Origin: Cellulomonas sp. WB94
GTDB lineage: Bacteria > Actinomycetota > Actinomycetes > Actinomycetales > Cellulomonadaceae
DNA length: 64,000 nt
NCBI RefSeq assembly: GCF_003115775.1
Contig: NZ_QEES01000002.1
Coordinates: 2,170,001 to 2,234,000 of the forward strand
Reading direction: 5' to 3'
This document shows positions 7,314 through 16,609 of this stretch, piece after piece. Below the pieces are notes generated by a model. It had not been told where the DNA came from. It did not search any database and saw only the letters and a program-made list of their open reading frames with translations. The translations under genes were made by a program, and so were the position numbers. The first letter of the stretch is position 1; each line of letters starts with the position of its first letter.

Positions 7314-8992
7314 GGCAGCCACATGTGCATGTGCCAGAACGAGTACGGCACGACCCAGGCCGTCCAGATCGGGTAGAAGAACGCGCTGACCACCACGATC
7401 AGCGCCACGAAGGCGCCCACCCACGCGATCGCATGACGGCGGCGGACCGGGTCCTGACCCTCGCGCGGCCCGACGACGAGCCCCAGCACGTACGTCAGGG
7501 TCAGGACGACCCACGGTGTGAACGCGATCGAGTAGAACGTGAAGATCGTCCGGTGGGAGTACGCGAACCAGGGCAGCCAGCCGGCAGCGATCCCCGACAG
7601 CACCGCGCCCGCACGCCAGTCGCGGTTCAGCACGAGGTAGGCCAGGGCCACCAGGACGGCCGCCGCGGCGCTCCACCACAGCAGCGGGTTGCCGAGCGAC
7701 GTGATGGCCTGCGAGCACGAGCTCGCACCGCAGGCCTGCTGGGCGGCGTCCCCTGTGAGGCCTGAGATCGAGGACGGGTAGAAGTACGACGTCGGGCGCC
7801 ACTGCACGATCCACCCGAGCGGCGCCGCGGCGTACGAGTGCGGGGTGACCAGGTGGTTGTGGAAGTACCACATGTCGGTGTGGTACTTCCACAGCGAACG
7901 CAGCGCCGTGGGCAGCCAGGTGACGCCCTGGTCAGGGTTCTGCTCGGCCCAGTGGCGCATGTAGCCGCCCGACGTCCGGAACCACGAGAACCACGACCCG
8001 AGGTACGTGGCGAACGCGAGCGCGACCATCGCGATCCCGGCGGGGATCGCGTCGCGCACCAGCGCCGAGACGTGCCACGGACGCACGCCGACGGCGCGAC
8101 GGGCGGTCGCGTCCCAGAGGACGCTGAGCAGGCCGAACACCGCGAGGAAGTAGAGCCCCGACCACTTGGTCCCGATGCACAGCCCGAGCAGGACCCCGGC
8201 GGCAAGCCGCCACCACCGCCACCCCAGTCGCGGGCCCCAGCCGAGGTCCGCCCCCGAGTCGAGGACCGCGGCGGCGCGTCGCGCGAGGCGCCGCCGGGCC
8301 TGTTCACGGTCGATGACCAGCGCGCCGAACGCAGCGAGCGCGAAGAACATCAGGAAGCTGTCGAGGAGCCCGATGCGCGAGTGCACGATCGCCTCGCCGT
8401 CGACCGCGAGGAGGAGACCCGCGGTCGTGCCCAGCGCTGTCGAGGCGAACATCCGGCGCGCGATGCGGGCGACCAGGAGGACGGCGATGATCCCGGCGAC
8501 GGCCGGCCCGAGCCGCCAGGCCGCCGAGCTCGTGACGCCGCCGCCGAGCTGGATCCCGAGCGCGATCATCCACTTGCCGACGGGCGGGTGCACGACGTAC
8601 TCGGGGCTGATCCCGAGCATGCTGACGTCGCCCGCCTCGAACCGGGGGTTCGGGTCGTCGCCCCACCCGGCCTCGTAGCCGCGGACCAGCAGCGAGTACG
8701 CCTCCTTGACGTAGTACGTCTCGTCGAACACCAGGACGTGCGGCCGGCCGAGGTCCCACAGCCGCACGATCGCGGCGAGGGCGGTCACGGCGAGCGGCCA
8801 GAGCCAGCCGAGGAGGCGCGCGCGCGGGGTGCTGTCGAGCGCGAGCGTGCGCTCGCCGAGCAGGCGACGCAGGAGGCGGGTCTCGGTCGGCACGATGGGC
8901 TCGCCCAGAGCCTCCTCGACCGGACCGTACGGCGAGGCGGGGACGAGGTCGCCGAGCACGGCTGCGTCGTCGTCGTCAGGGGTGCGCGGCAC
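7301..8992 (-). CDS. pmt: Polyprenol-phosphate-mannose--protein O-mannosyltransferase (PMT family, GT39)
   Basis: This 563-residue multi-pass membrane protein transfers mannose from polyprenyl-phosphate-mannose to Ser/Thr of exported proteins outside the membrane. The first periplasmic loop has the family DE motif (LVFDETYYVKEAY). Further markers are VHPPVGKWMIALG, a series of hydrophobic helices, and the late motif HNHLVTPHSYAAAPLGWI before the C-terminal helices. The GTG start at 8992 follows a TACGAT box by 6 nt. It is divergent from rsmI, the same arrangement as in Mycobacterium tuberculosis (Rv1002c/Rv1003). Secreted proteins with Thr/Pro linkers in this window could be substrates (inference). 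Confidence 0.93.
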   Translation of the reverse strand: MPRTPDDDDAAVLGDLVPASPYGPVEEALGEPIVPTETRLLRRLLGERTLALDSTPRARLLGWLWPLAVTALAAIVRLWDLGRPHVLVFDETYYVKEAYSLLVRGYEAGWGDDPNPRFEAGDVSMLGISPEYVVHPPVGKWMIALGIQLGGGVTSSAAWRLGPAVAGIIAVLLVARIARRMFASTALGTTAGLLLAVDGEAIVHSRIGLLDSFLMFFALAAFGALVIDREQARRRLARRAAAVLDSGADLGWGPRLGWRWWRLAAGVLLGLCIGTKWSGLYFLAVFGLLSVLWDATARRAVGVRPWHVSALVRDAIPAGIAMVALAFATYLGSWFSWFRTSGGYMRHWAEQNPDQGVTWLPTALRSLWKYHTDMWYFHNHLVTPHSYAAAPLGWIVQWRPTSYFYPSSISGLTGDAAQQACGASSCSQAITSLGNPLLWWSAAAAVLVALAYLVLNRDWRAGAVLSGIAAGWLPWFAYSHRTIFTFYSIAFTPWVVLTLTYVLGLVVGPREGQDPVRRRHAIAWVGAFVALIVVVSAFFYPIWTAWVVPYSFWHMHMWLPSWI

Positions 8993-8998
8993 CCGGTC

Positions 8999-9004
8999 AT
9001 CGTA
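8999..9004 (-). promoter_or_regulatory. -10 box TACGAT of pmt (leaderless)
   Basis: On the minus strand TACGAT lies 6 nt before the GTG of pmt. Confidence 0.5.
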
Positions 9005-9089
9005 GGGGGACGCGCTGAGCCGAGGGCTGGGAACGGCCCGACCGCTCGCGACGGGTGCAGGCGTGCGGGGCAGGTCGCCGGCGAGGTGG

Positions 9090-9095
9090 CAGGCT
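9090..9095 (+). promoter_or_regulatory. -10-like box CAGGCT of rsmI (leaderless)
   Basis: CAGGCT lies 7 nt before the GTG at 9103 and supports that start. It is a weaker match to TANNNT than at neighbouring genes. Confidence 0.35.
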
Positions 9096-9102
9096 TGCGG
9101 AC

Positions 9103-9963
9103 GTGACCCACCCCGACGCCCCGCCGACCGGCCGTCTCGTCCTCGCGGCGACGCCCATCGGCAACGTCGAGGACGCTTCGCCGCGGCTGCGCCGGCTCCT
9201 CGCGGAGTCCGAGGTGGTCGCCGCCGAGGACACGCGCCGGCTGCGTGCGCTCGCTGCCCGGATGGGCGTGACGATCGGCGGCCGGGTCGTCAGCTACCAC
9301 GAGCACAACGAGGGCGAGCGGGCGGGCGAGCTGCTCGACGTCGTCCGCGGCGGCGGCACCGTCGTGGTCGTGACTGATGCCGGCATGCCGTCCGTCTCGG
9401 ACCCAGGGTTCCGGGTCGTCGCGGCGGCCGTCGAGGCGGGCGTGCCGGTGACTGCGGCGCCCGGACCGAGCGCGGTCCTCACGGCGCTCGCCCTGTCCGG
9501 CCTGCCGACCGACCGGTTCTGCTTCGAGGGGTTCCCGCCGCGCAAGCCGGGCGAGCGCGCACGAGCTCTCGCCGAGCTCGCGACCGAGCGCCGGACGTTG
9601 GTCTTCTTCGAGGCGCCCCACCGCCTCGGCCAGACCCTCGCGGCGATGGCCGACGCGTTCGGTCCGCAGCGCCCCGCCGCGGTGTGCCGCGAGCTGACCA
9701 AGACGTACGAGGAGGTCGTGCGCGGCCCGCTGGTCGACCTCGTGGCCTGGGCTGTCGCGGGCGAGGTGCGCGGCGAGATCGCGATCGTGGTCGGCGGCGA
9801 CGTCGGGCACCCCGTGGCCACGACGGCCGACCTCGTCGCGGAGGTGCTGGCGCGCGCCGACGCCGGCGAGCGGCTCAAGGACGCCGTGGCCGACGTCGCG
9901 GAGACGGCCCGCGTCCCCAAGCGCGAGCTGTACGCGGCGGCCCTTGCGGCGCGCACCCGCTGA
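9103..9963 (+). CDS. rsmI: 16S rRNA (cytidine(1402)-2'-O)-methyltransferase
   Basis: This 286-residue enzyme 2'-O-methylates C1402 in the ribosomal P-site decoding region using SAM. Family motifs appear in order: [10 protein letters not shown] near the N-terminus, [33 protein letters not shown] (glycine-rich SAM loop), [16 protein letters not shown], and [10 protein letters not shown]. The frame extends to 9055, but those 16 residues are not family-like. The GTG at 9103 is preferred, with a -10-like box 7 nt upstream. Length is normal. Confidence 0.95.
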   Translation: MTHPDAPPTGRLVLAATPIGNVEDASPRLRRLLAESEVVAAEDTRRLRALAARMGVTIGGRVVSYHEHNEGERAGELLDVVRGGGTVVVVTDAGMPSVSDPGFRVVAAAVEAGVPVTAAPGPSAVLTALALSGLPTDRFCFEGFPPRKPGERARALAELATERRTLVFFEAPHRLGQTLAAMADAFGPQRPAAVCRELTKTYEEVVRGPLVDLVAWAVAGEVRGEIAIVVGGDVGHPVATTADLVAEVLARADAGERLKDAVADVAETARVPKRELYAAALAARTR

Positions 9964-9978
9964 CCAGGGTCGAATCGT

Positions 9979-9984
9979 TACGAT
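9979..9984 (+). promoter_or_regulatory. -10 box TACGAT of the ABC exporter gene (leaderless)
   Basis: TACGAT lies 7 nt before the ATG at 9992. Confidence 0.5.
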
Positions 9985-9991
9985 GGCAGCC

Positions 9992-11758
9992 ATGACCTGC
10001 GATCGGCTCGAGGAGGACTACGACGGCGCCCGGCCGGTGCGCACCCTCGTGCACCTGTTCGCCGGCCAGCGCTGGCGCATCGCGCTCGCGGCGTTCGCGT
10101 TCGCGCTCAAGCACTCGCCCGTGTGGATCATGCCGCTGCTCACGGCCGAGGTCATCGACATCGTCGTGCAGCACCGCCCGCTGCGTGACCTGTGGTGGTC
10201 GGCGGTCCTCATGTCGGTCTTCATCGCGCAGAACTACCCGCTGACCTGGGTGTACACGCGTCAGCTCTCCGTGTCGGTGCGGACCGTCGAGACCAACCTG
10301 CGGATGGCGTTGGCGCGCCGGCTGCAGGAGCTCTCGATCGGGTACCACCGTCGGATCAGCGCCGGGGTGCTGCAGGCCAAGATCGTCCGTGACGTCGAGA
10401 ACGTCGTGGAGACCACCCGGCAGACATTCGACTCCGGCATGGCGGCGACCACGACGCTCGCGGGGGCGATCGTCATCACCGCGGTGCGGGTCCCGGAGTT
10501 CCTGCCGGTGTTCGTCGTCGCCGTCCCGGTCTCGGCGCTGCTCGTCACGGCGATGCGCCGCCGGATGGTCGCCCGCAACGCCGCGTTCCGCGTCCAGGTC
10601 GAGCGGATGTCCGCGCGCGTGAGCGAGATGACGCACCTCATCCCCATCACGCGCGCGCACGCGCTCGAGCAAGACGAGCTCGACCGGATGGGGTCGTCGC
10701 TCGTGGGCGTGCGCGAGGCGGGCATCCGCCTCGACGTCGTCAACGGGCGGTTCGGCGCCCTCGCCTGGATCACGTTCCAGCTGCTGAGCGTCGGCTGCCT
10801 CGTCGGGGCGGCGTGGGTCGCGTGGACCGGCAGGTTCGACGTGAGCGCGGGCGACGTCGTCATGCTGTCGAGCTACTTCATGGCGCTCACGGGGTCGGTG
10901 ACCGCGCTGCTCGGCCTGGCGCCCGTCGTCACGAAGGGGCTCGAGTCGGTGCGGTCGATGGGCGAGGTCCTCACCGAGCCCGACCTCGAGCGCAACGCCG
11001 GCAAGGCCCTGGTCAGCGAGGTCGCCGGGGCGGTCCGGTTCGAGCACGTCGGTTTCGCGTACGACGACGCGCCCGACGAGCACGCGATCGAGGACTTCAG
11101 CCTCGACGTCGTGCCGGGGGAGACAGTCGCGCTGGTCGGGCCGTCGGGGTCGGGCAAGTCGACGGTGCTCAACCTGGTCATCGGGTTCCTCAAGCCGACG
11201 TCGGGCCGGATTCTGCTCGACGGGCGCGACGTGACCGGGCTCGACCTGCGCAGCTATCGGAGGCACCTCGCGGTCGTGCCGCAGGAGTCGCTGCTGTTCG
11301 AGGGCAGCGTGCGCGCGAACGTCACGTACGGCAGCCCCGAGCTGACCGACGACGCCGTGCGCGCCGCGCTGCGTGACGCCAACGCGCTGGACTTCGTCGA
11401 GCAGATGGGCGGGCTCGACGCCGTCATCGGTGAGCGTGGCGCCCGGCTCTCGGGCGGTCAGCGCCAGCGGATCGCGATCGCCCGGGCCCTCGTTCGCAAC
11501 CCGCGCGTGCTCGTGCTCGACGAGGCGACCTCGGCCCTCGACACCGCATCCGAGCGGCTCGTCCAGGAGGCCCTCGCGCGGCTCATGCACGGACGGACGA
11601 CGTTCGTCGTCGCGCATCGGCTGTCGACGATCCAGGGCGCCGACCGGATCGTCGTCATGCGGGCGGGACGGCTCGTGGAGATCGGGTCGCACGCCGAGCT
11701 CATGGCGGCCGACGGGCCCTACTCGGCGCTGCAGGCACCGGGCGCCCAGGCGCGCTGA
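9992..11758 (+). CDS. ABC transporter, fused permease-ATPase half-exporter
   Basis: This 588-residue type IV ABC exporter subunit has six membrane helices in the first ~320 residues (for example WRIALAAFAFALKH and LLSVGCLVGAAWVAW). The nucleotide-binding domain carries Walker A GPSGSGKST near 382-390, the Q loop VVPQESLLFEG, the signature LSGGQRQRIAIARAL near 485, Walker B VLVLDEATSALD and the H loop VAHRLST. It would work as a homodimer or with another half-transporter; no partner is adjacent. The substrate is unknown. The ATG at 9992 is chosen because TACGAT lies 7 nt upstream; an ATG at 9983 falls inside that box. It is convergent with pncA. Confidence 0.9.
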   Translation: MTCDRLEEDYDGARPVRTLVHLFAGQRWRIALAAFAFALKHSPVWIMPLLTAEVIDIVVQHRPLRDLWWSAVLMSVFIAQNYPLTWVYTRQLSVSVRTVETNLRMALARRLQELSIGYHRRISAGVLQAKIVRDVENVVETTRQTFDSGMAATTTLAGAIVITAVRVPEFLPVFVVAVPVSALLVTAMRRRMVARNAAFRVQVERMSARVSEMTHLIPITRAHALEQDELDRMGSSLVGVREAGIRLDVVNGRFGALAWITFQLLSVGCLVGAAWVAWTGRFDVSAGDVVMLSSYFMALTGSVTALLGLAPVVTKGLESVRSMGEVLTEPDLERNAGKALVSEVAGAVRFEHVGFAYDDAPDEHAIEDFSLDVVPGETVALVGPSGSGKSTVLNLVIGFLKPTSGRILLDGRDVTGLDLRSYRRHLAVVPQESLLFEGSVRANVTYGSPELTDDAVRAALRDANALDFVEQMGGLDAVIGERGARLSGGQRQRIAIARALVRNPRVLVLDEATSALDTASERLVQEALARLMHGRTTFVVAHRLSTIQGADRIVVMRAGRLVEIGSHAELMAADGPYSALQAPGAQAR

Positions 11759-11768
11759 GCCGTCCGGA

Positions 11769-12389
11769 TCACACGGCGGACGAGGGGACCAGCTCGACCC
11801 CGGCCGCGGCGAGCTCGGTGCGCGCGGCGGCGCCCTGCTCGGGCGTGACGGGCACCGTCAGGTCGGTGAGCACCCGGGTCGCCAGGCCGAGCGCGTGGGC
11901 GTCCAGGGCCGTGGCCTTGACGCAGTGCGACTCGGCGATGCCGACGACGTCGACCGCCGCGATCCCCGCGTCACGCAGGACCGTCTCGAGCGTGCGGCCC
12001 TGCGGGTCCGTCCCCTCGAAGCCCGAGTACGCGGCGGCGTACGCGCCCTTGCGGACGCTCGCGTCCGGGTGGAGGTCGGCGAGGGCGGGGTGCAGCTCGG
12101 CCTCGGCCGTCCCGGCGACACCGTGCGGCGGCCAGGTGTCGACGTAGTCCGGTGCGTCGCTGAAGTGGGCGCCCGGGTCGACGTGCCAGTCCTGGGTCGT
12201 CACGACGGCGTCGTAGCGGTCCCGGTGCGCCGCGGCGTAGGCCGCGATGGCGCCGGCGACCGCATTGCCGCCGACGACCGCGAGCGCACCGCCCTCGCAG
12301 AACGTGGGCTGGACGTCGACGACGAGCAGGGCGCGGCGGACGTCGTGGGTCGTGCCGTCGTCGGCTGTGGTCGGGTGCGTCGTGGTCAT
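11769..12389 (-). CDS. pncA: Nicotinamidase / isochorismatase-family hydrolase
   Basis: This 206-residue cytosolic hydrolase deaminates nicotinamide to nicotinate in NAD salvage. The catalytic triad of the family is visible: Asp in LLVVDVQ, Lys in VRKGAY and Cys in ESHCVKATALDA. The metal-binding segment is TTQDWHVDPGAHF. An upstream GGAGG supports the ATG at 12389. It faces the ABC exporter and is divergent from the aminotransferase gene. Other isochorismatase-family functions are possible, but the TQDWH..GAHF and SHCV pattern fits PncA well. Confidence 0.88.
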   Translation of the reverse strand: MTTTHPTTADDGTTHDVRRALLVVDVQPTFCEGGALAVVGGNAVAGAIAAYAAAHRDRYDAVVTTQDWHVDPGAHFSDAPDYVDTWPPHGVAGTAEAELHPALADLHPDASVRKGAYAAAYSGFEGTDPQGRTLETVLRDAGIAAVDVVGIAESHCVKATALDAHALGLATRVLTDLTVPVTPEQGAAARTELAAAGVELVPSSAV

Positions 12390-12466
12390 CGCAGGTCCTC
12401 CCGCGGGTCGTCGTGCGGCTGGGCGTTCCCACCTTCTCAGATCCGCGCGGCGTCGCCATCGGGCGC

Positions 12467-12472
12467 TAGCGT
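12467..12472 (+). promoter_or_regulatory. -10 box TAGCGT of the aminotransferase gene (leaderless)
   Basis: TAGCGT lies 6 nt before the ATG at 12479. Confidence 0.5.
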
Positions 12473-12478
12473 GCGTCT

Positions 12479-13660
12479 ATGGAGTTCCGTCACATCCCCG
12501 GCCTGCCGCCCTACGTGTTCACCATCATCGAGGCCCTCAAGCTGGACGCCCGGCGCGCGGGGCGCGACGTGATCGACCTCGGCTTCGGCAACCCCGACCT
12601 GCCGAGCCCGCCGATCGCCGTCGACAAGCTCGTCGAGGCGGCCCAGCTCGCGAAGAACCACCGGTACTCGTCCTCGCGCGGCATCCCCAAGCTGCGCCAG
12701 GCGGTCGCGGACCTGTACCTGCGCCGGTTCGGCGTCACGCTCGACCCCGAGACGGAGATCATCTCGACGATCGGCGCCAAGGAGGGGTTCAGCCACCTCA
12801 TGTGGGTGCTGCTGCAGCCCGGTGACGCGGCGATCGTGCCGACCCCCAGCTACCCGATCCACATCTGGGGCCCGTACTTCGCGGGCGCCGACGCGCGGCA
12901 GGTGCCGATCGGCGACGGCGACGACGGGTCCGGCTACATCGACCGGGTCATGGAGGCGTGGGAGCTCGGCTGGCCGAAGCCGCGCGTCGTGGTGCTCTCC
13001 TTCCCGCACAACCCCACGACGACGACCGTCGACCTGCCGGACCTCCAGCGGCTCGTCGACTGGGCGCGCGAGCGCGACGTCGTCCTCGTCCACGACCTGG
13101 CGTACGCCGACATGTGCTTCGACGGGTGGACGCCGCCGTCGATCCTCCAGTGCGTGGGCGGCAAGGAGGTCGCGGTCGAGCTGTACTCGATGACGAAGTC
13201 GTTCTCGATGGCCGGCTGGCGCGTCGCGTTCCTGGTCGGTCGGCCCGACGTCGTCGGCGCGCTCGCGAAGCTCAAGAGCTACCTCGACTACGGCACGTTC
13301 CAGCCGATCCAGATCGCGGCGACCGTGACCCTCAACGAGGCCGTCGACTACCCGACCGAGCTCAGCGCCGTCTACGAGTCGCGGCGCAATGCGCTCGTCG
13401 ACGGGCTCGGTCGCATCGGCTGGGACATCATCAAGCCCCGAGGCACGATGTTCGCCTGGGCCAAGATCCCCGAGCCCTACGCGGACCTGGGCTCGATCGA
13501 GTTCGCCGAGCTGCTCGTGCGCGACTGCGACGTCGCCGTGTCGCCCGGGATCGGGTTCGGACCCGGTGGGGACGGGCACGTCCGGTTCGCGCTGATCGAG
13601 AACGAGCAGCGCATCGCCCAGGCGATCCGCGGGCTGCGCCGGGGGCTCACCCGGCTCTGA
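12479..13660 (+). CDS. PLP-dependent class I aminotransferase, AlaC-like
   Basis: This 393-residue fold-type I aminotransferase opens with LPPYVFTIIEALKLDARR, IDLGFGNPDLPSPP and RYSSSRGIPKLRQAV. It carries the PLP lysine in SMTKSFSMAGWR (Lys240) and ends with the conserved VSPGIGFGPGGDGHVRFAL arginine loop. The opening and the overall pattern resemble AlaC/YfdZ, which make alanine or glutamate from pyruvate and 2-oxoglutarate. The exact donor and acceptor cannot be read from sequence; LL-diaminopimelate aminotransferase-like annotation is an alternative. The next gene follows after 55 bp with its own ribosome-binding site. Confidence 0.87.
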   Translation: MEFRHIPGLPPYVFTIIEALKLDARRAGRDVIDLGFGNPDLPSPPIAVDKLVEAAQLAKNHRYSSSRGIPKLRQAVADLYLRRFGVTLDPETEIISTIGAKEGFSHLMWVLLQPGDAAIVPTPSYPIHIWGPYFAGADARQVPIGDGDDGSGYIDRVMEAWELGWPKPRVVVLSFPHNPTTTTVDLPDLQRLVDWARERDVVLVHDLAYADMCFDGWTPPSILQCVGGKEVAVELYSMTKSFSMAGWRVAFLVGRPDVVGALAKLKSYLDYGTFQPIQIAATVTLNEAVDYPTELSAVYESRRNALVDGLGRIGWDIIKPRGTMFAWAKIPEPYADLGSIEFAELLVRDCDVAVSPGIGFGPGGDGHVRFALIENEQRIAQAIRGLRRGLTRL

Positions 13661-13715
13661 CGGCACGCTCTGACGAAGCACAGGACAGGCCCGACCTGTC
13701 CGGCGGGGAGGACCG

Positions 13716-14918
13716 ATGCGTTCGCGGGATCGTCGTCCGACTCTGCGAGCCGCCGCGTGTCTGGTCGCGCTCGCGGGCGTCACGGCCTGCACGGCGGGCA
13801 ACCCGTCGCCCGGTGTCTCCTCGGCTGCGGTGCCGACGCCGGTCACGACGACGGCAGGTCCCATCGCGACCCCGGTCCCCGCGACCCCGTCCGCCACCCC
13901 GGTGGCCGTGCGCGGCGAGATCGGCGACGTCCGCGAGCTGGCCACGGGGCTCGACGTCCCGTGGGGCCTGGCGTTCCTCCCGGACGGCCGCGCGCTCGTG
14001 ACGCAGCGGGGCACGGGCAGCATCGTCGCGGTCGACGCCCGGGGAGCAGGCCCCGCGACGGTGAGCGCGCTCGGGGGGCCGGGCGCGGCGACGATCCGCG
14101 CAGCGACCGCGGCCCAGGGCGAGGGCGGGCTGCTCGGGATCGCGGTGCGGCCGGACGCGGACGGCACCGTGCACGTGTTCGTCTACGTCACGACCGAGCG
14201 GGACAACGAGGTGCTCAGCGCCCGGCTCGACGGCGCGAGCCTCGGGGAGACCACCGTGGTGCTCGCGGGGATCCCGAAGGGGTCGAACCACGACGGCGGC
14301 CGCCTCGCGTTCGGCCCGGACGGGTACCTGTACGTCACGACGGGCGAGACCGGCAACCGGGCGCTCGCCCAGGACCCGGCCAGCCTCGGCGGCAAGATCC
14401 TGCGGATCACGACCGATGGCGCACCGGCCCCCGGCAACCCGACGGCCGGCTCGCCCGTGTGGAGCCTCGGGCACCGCAACGTGCAGGGCATCGGATGGGC
14501 GGCCGACGGCCGGATGTTCGCGTCCGAGTTCGGGCAGGACACGTGGGACGAGCTCAACGTCATCGTGCCCGGCGGCAACTACGGCTGGCCGGTGGTCGAG
14601 GGCGACCCGGGCTCGGCGGCAGACGGGTTCGTCCGCCCGGTCGCCACGTGGGCGACCCATGACGCGTCACCGAGCGGGCTCGCGGTGACGTCCGAGGGTG
14701 TCTACCTCGCGGCCCTGCGCGGGGAGCGGCTCTGGCGCGTCCCTCTGCTTCCGGGAACCGTGGGCGCGCCGCTGCCGTTGCTGGTCGGGGCGTACGGGCG
14801 GCTGCGGAACGTCACCGTCGCGCCCGACGGGTCGCTGTGGGTGCTCACGGGGAACACCGACGGGCGCGGCACCGTGCGCGCGGGCGACGACCGGCTGCTG
14901 CGCGTCACCATCGTCTGA
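13716..14918 (+). CDS. PQQ-dependent sugar dehydrogenase-family lipoprotein (glucose/sorbosone dehydrogenase)
   Basis: This 400-residue secreted protein has a signal ending in the lipobox-like LAGVTAC, a Thr/Pro-rich linker to about residue 65, then a six-bladed beta-propeller of the GSDH family. Family landmarks are LATGLDVPWGLAFLPDGRALVTQRG, GEGGLLGIAV, NHDGGRLAFGPDGYLYVTTGE, SLGHRNVQGI, and FGQDTWDELNVIVPGGNYGWP. Such proteins oxidise aldoses outside the membrane with PQQ or act as related hydrolases; activity is not provable here and no PQQ biosynthesis genes are in the window. GGGGAGG sits 6 nt before the ATG. Confidence 0.88.
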   Translation: MRSRDRRPTLRAAACLVALAGVTACTAGNPSPGVSSAAVPTPVTTTAGPIATPVPATPSATPVAVRGEIGDVRELATGLDVPWGLAFLPDGRALVTQRGTGSIVAVDARGAGPATVSALGGPGAATIRAATAAQGEGGLLGIAVRPDADGTVHVFVYVTTERDNEVLSARLDGASLGETTVVLAGIPKGSNHDGGRLAFGPDGYLYVTTGETGNRALAQDPASLGGKILRITTDGAPAPGNPTAGSPVWSLGHRNVQGIGWAADGRMFASEFGQDTWDELNVIVPGGNYGWPVVEGDPGSAADGFVRPVATWATHDASPSGLAVTSEGVYLAALRGERLWRVPLLPGTVGAPLPLLVGAYGRLRNVTVAPDGSLWVLTGNTDGRGTVRAGDDRLLRVTIV

Positions 14919-14968
14919 CGCGAGCTGCCTGGCACGGAACGCCGACGACTCCCACCCCTGCTCACGCC

Positions 14969-14974
14969 TACGAT
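14969..14974 (+). promoter_or_regulatory. -10 box TACGAT of metG (leaderless)
   Basis: TACGAT lies 6 nt before the ATG of metG, with no Shine-Dalgarno. Confidence 0.55.
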
Positions 14975-14980
14975 GGCGCC

Positions 14981-16609
14981 ATGCCTGAGGCCACCCCCAC
15001 GTTCTACCTGACGACGCCGATCTACTACGTGAACGACGCCCCCCACATCGGGCACGCGTACACGACGGTCGCGGCCGACGTCATCACGCGCTGGCACCGT
15101 CAGCGCCAGGAGCCGGTGTGGTTCCTCACCGGGACGGACGAGCACGGCCAGAAGGTCATGCGCACGGCCGAGGCGAACGGGACGAGCCCGCAGGAGTGGG
15201 CGGATCGTCTCGTCGAGACCGCCTGGAAGCCTGTCCTGAAGACGCTCGACGTGCGCAACGACGACTTCATCCGGACGACGCAGGAGCGCCACGAGACGCG
15301 CGTACAGGCCTTCATCCAGGACTTGTACGACAAGGGCGAGATCTACGCGGGCTCCTACGAGGGCCCCTACTGCGTCGGCTGCGAGGAGTACAAGCTGCCC
15401 GGCGACCTCGTGGACGGCACGGGGGAGTACGAGGGGATCAAGGTCTGCGCGATCCACGGGATCCCCGTCGAGATGCTCTCCGAGGAGAACTACTTCTTCC
15501 GGATGAGCGCCTACACGCAGCGCCTGCTCGACTTCTACGAGGCGAACCCGACGTTCGTGCAGCCCCCGAGCGCGCGCAACGAGGTGATCTCGTTCGTCAA
15601 GCAGGGCCTCCAGGACCTGTCGATCTCCCGGAACACGTTCGACTGGGGCATCCCGATCCCGTGGGACACGAGCCACGTCCTGTACGTGTGGTTCGACGCG
15701 CTGCTCAACTACGCGACGGCCGTCGGGCTCGACTCCGACGACCCGGCGGACAAGGAGCAGTTCGCGCGGACCTGGCCCCCGAGCGTGCACCTCGTCGGCA
15801 AGGACATCCTGCGGTTCCACGCGGTGATCTGGCCCGCGATGCTGATGGCCGCGGGCCTGCCGCTGCCGGGCCAGGTGTTCGCGCACGGCTGGCTGCTCGT
15901 CGGCGGCGAGAAGATGAGCAAGTCGAAGCTCACGGGCATCGCACCGAGCTCGATCATCGACACGTTCGGCTCGGACGCGTTCCGCTTCTACTTCCTGCGC
16001 GCGATCGTCTTCGGCCAGGACGGCTCGTTCTCGTGGGAGGACCTGCACGCGCGCTACACCGCCGAGCTCGCGAACGGCTTCGGCAACCTCGCGTCGCGCG
16101 TCGCGGCGATGATCGGCAAGTACTTCGGCGGGACGCTGCCCGACGCGGGCCCGCTGACCCCGGCCGAGGAGCACGTGGCGGCCGTCGCCGCGCGCGCGGC
16201 CGTCGACGCCGAGGCGGCCATCGACCGGCTCGCGCTCAACGAGGCCATCGCCGCGATCTGGACGCTCGTCGAGACCACGAACGGCTACCTCACCGAGCAG
16301 GAGCCCTGGAAGGTCGCGAAGGACCCGGCCGAGGTCGACGCCGCCGGTGCGAGCGTGCCGGGCGGCCGGCTCGCGACGATCCTGGTGACGGCCGCCGAGG
16401 CGCTCCGGGCGCTCGCGGTGCTGCTGGCACCCGTGATCCCGAAGGCCGCCGAGGCGCTGTGGGAGTCCCTCGGGGCCGAGCCCGTGCTCGGCCCGCTCGC
16501 CGCGCAGCCGGTCGCCGACGCGGGCCGGTTCGGGCAGCTGCCCGCCGGGACCGTCGTCACCAAGGGCGCATCGCTGTTCCCGCGGATCGAGGAGCCGGCC
16601 GCGTCGTGA
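14981..16609 (+). CDS. metG: Methionyl-tRNA synthetase
   Basis: This 542-residue class I synthetase charges initiator and elongator tRNA-Met. It has HIGH as HIGH22-25 within YYVNDAPHIGHAY, a knuckle region with YCVGCEEY and VCAIHG cysteines/histidine, and KMSKS at 311-315 in GGEKMSKSKLTG. The helical anticodon-binding domain occupies about residues 370-520. There is no C-terminal tRNA-binding EMAP domain, as in other actinobacterial forms. The ATG at 14981 is set by the -10 box upstream. Its TGA overlaps the tatD GTG by 4 bp (GTGA), so the two are coupled. Confidence 0.97.
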   Translation: MPEATPTFYLTTPIYYVNDAPHIGHAYTTVAADVITRWHRQRQEPVWFLTGTDEHGQKVMRTAEANGTSPQEWADRLVETAWKPVLKTLDVRNDDFIRTTQERHETRVQAFIQDLYDKGEIYAGSYEGPYCVGCEEYKLPGDLVDGTGEYEGIKVCAIHGIPVEMLSEENYFFRMSAYTQRLLDFYEANPTFVQPPSARNEVISFVKQGLQDLSISRNTFDWGIPIPWDTSHVLYVWFDALLNYATAVGLDSDDPADKEQFARTWPPSVHLVGKDILRFHAVIWPAMLMAAGLPLPGQVFAHGWLLVGGEKMSKSKLTGIAPSSIIDTFGSDAFRFYFLRAIVFGQDGSFSWEDLHARYTAELANGFGNLASRVAAMIGKYFGGTLPDAGPLTPAEEHVAAVAARAAVDAEAAIDRLALNEAIAAIWTLVETTNGYLTEQEPWKVAKDPAEVDAAGASVPGGRLATILVTAAEALRALAVLLAPVIPKAAEALWESLGAEPVLGPLAAQPVADAGRFGQLPAGTVVTKGASLFPRIEEPAAS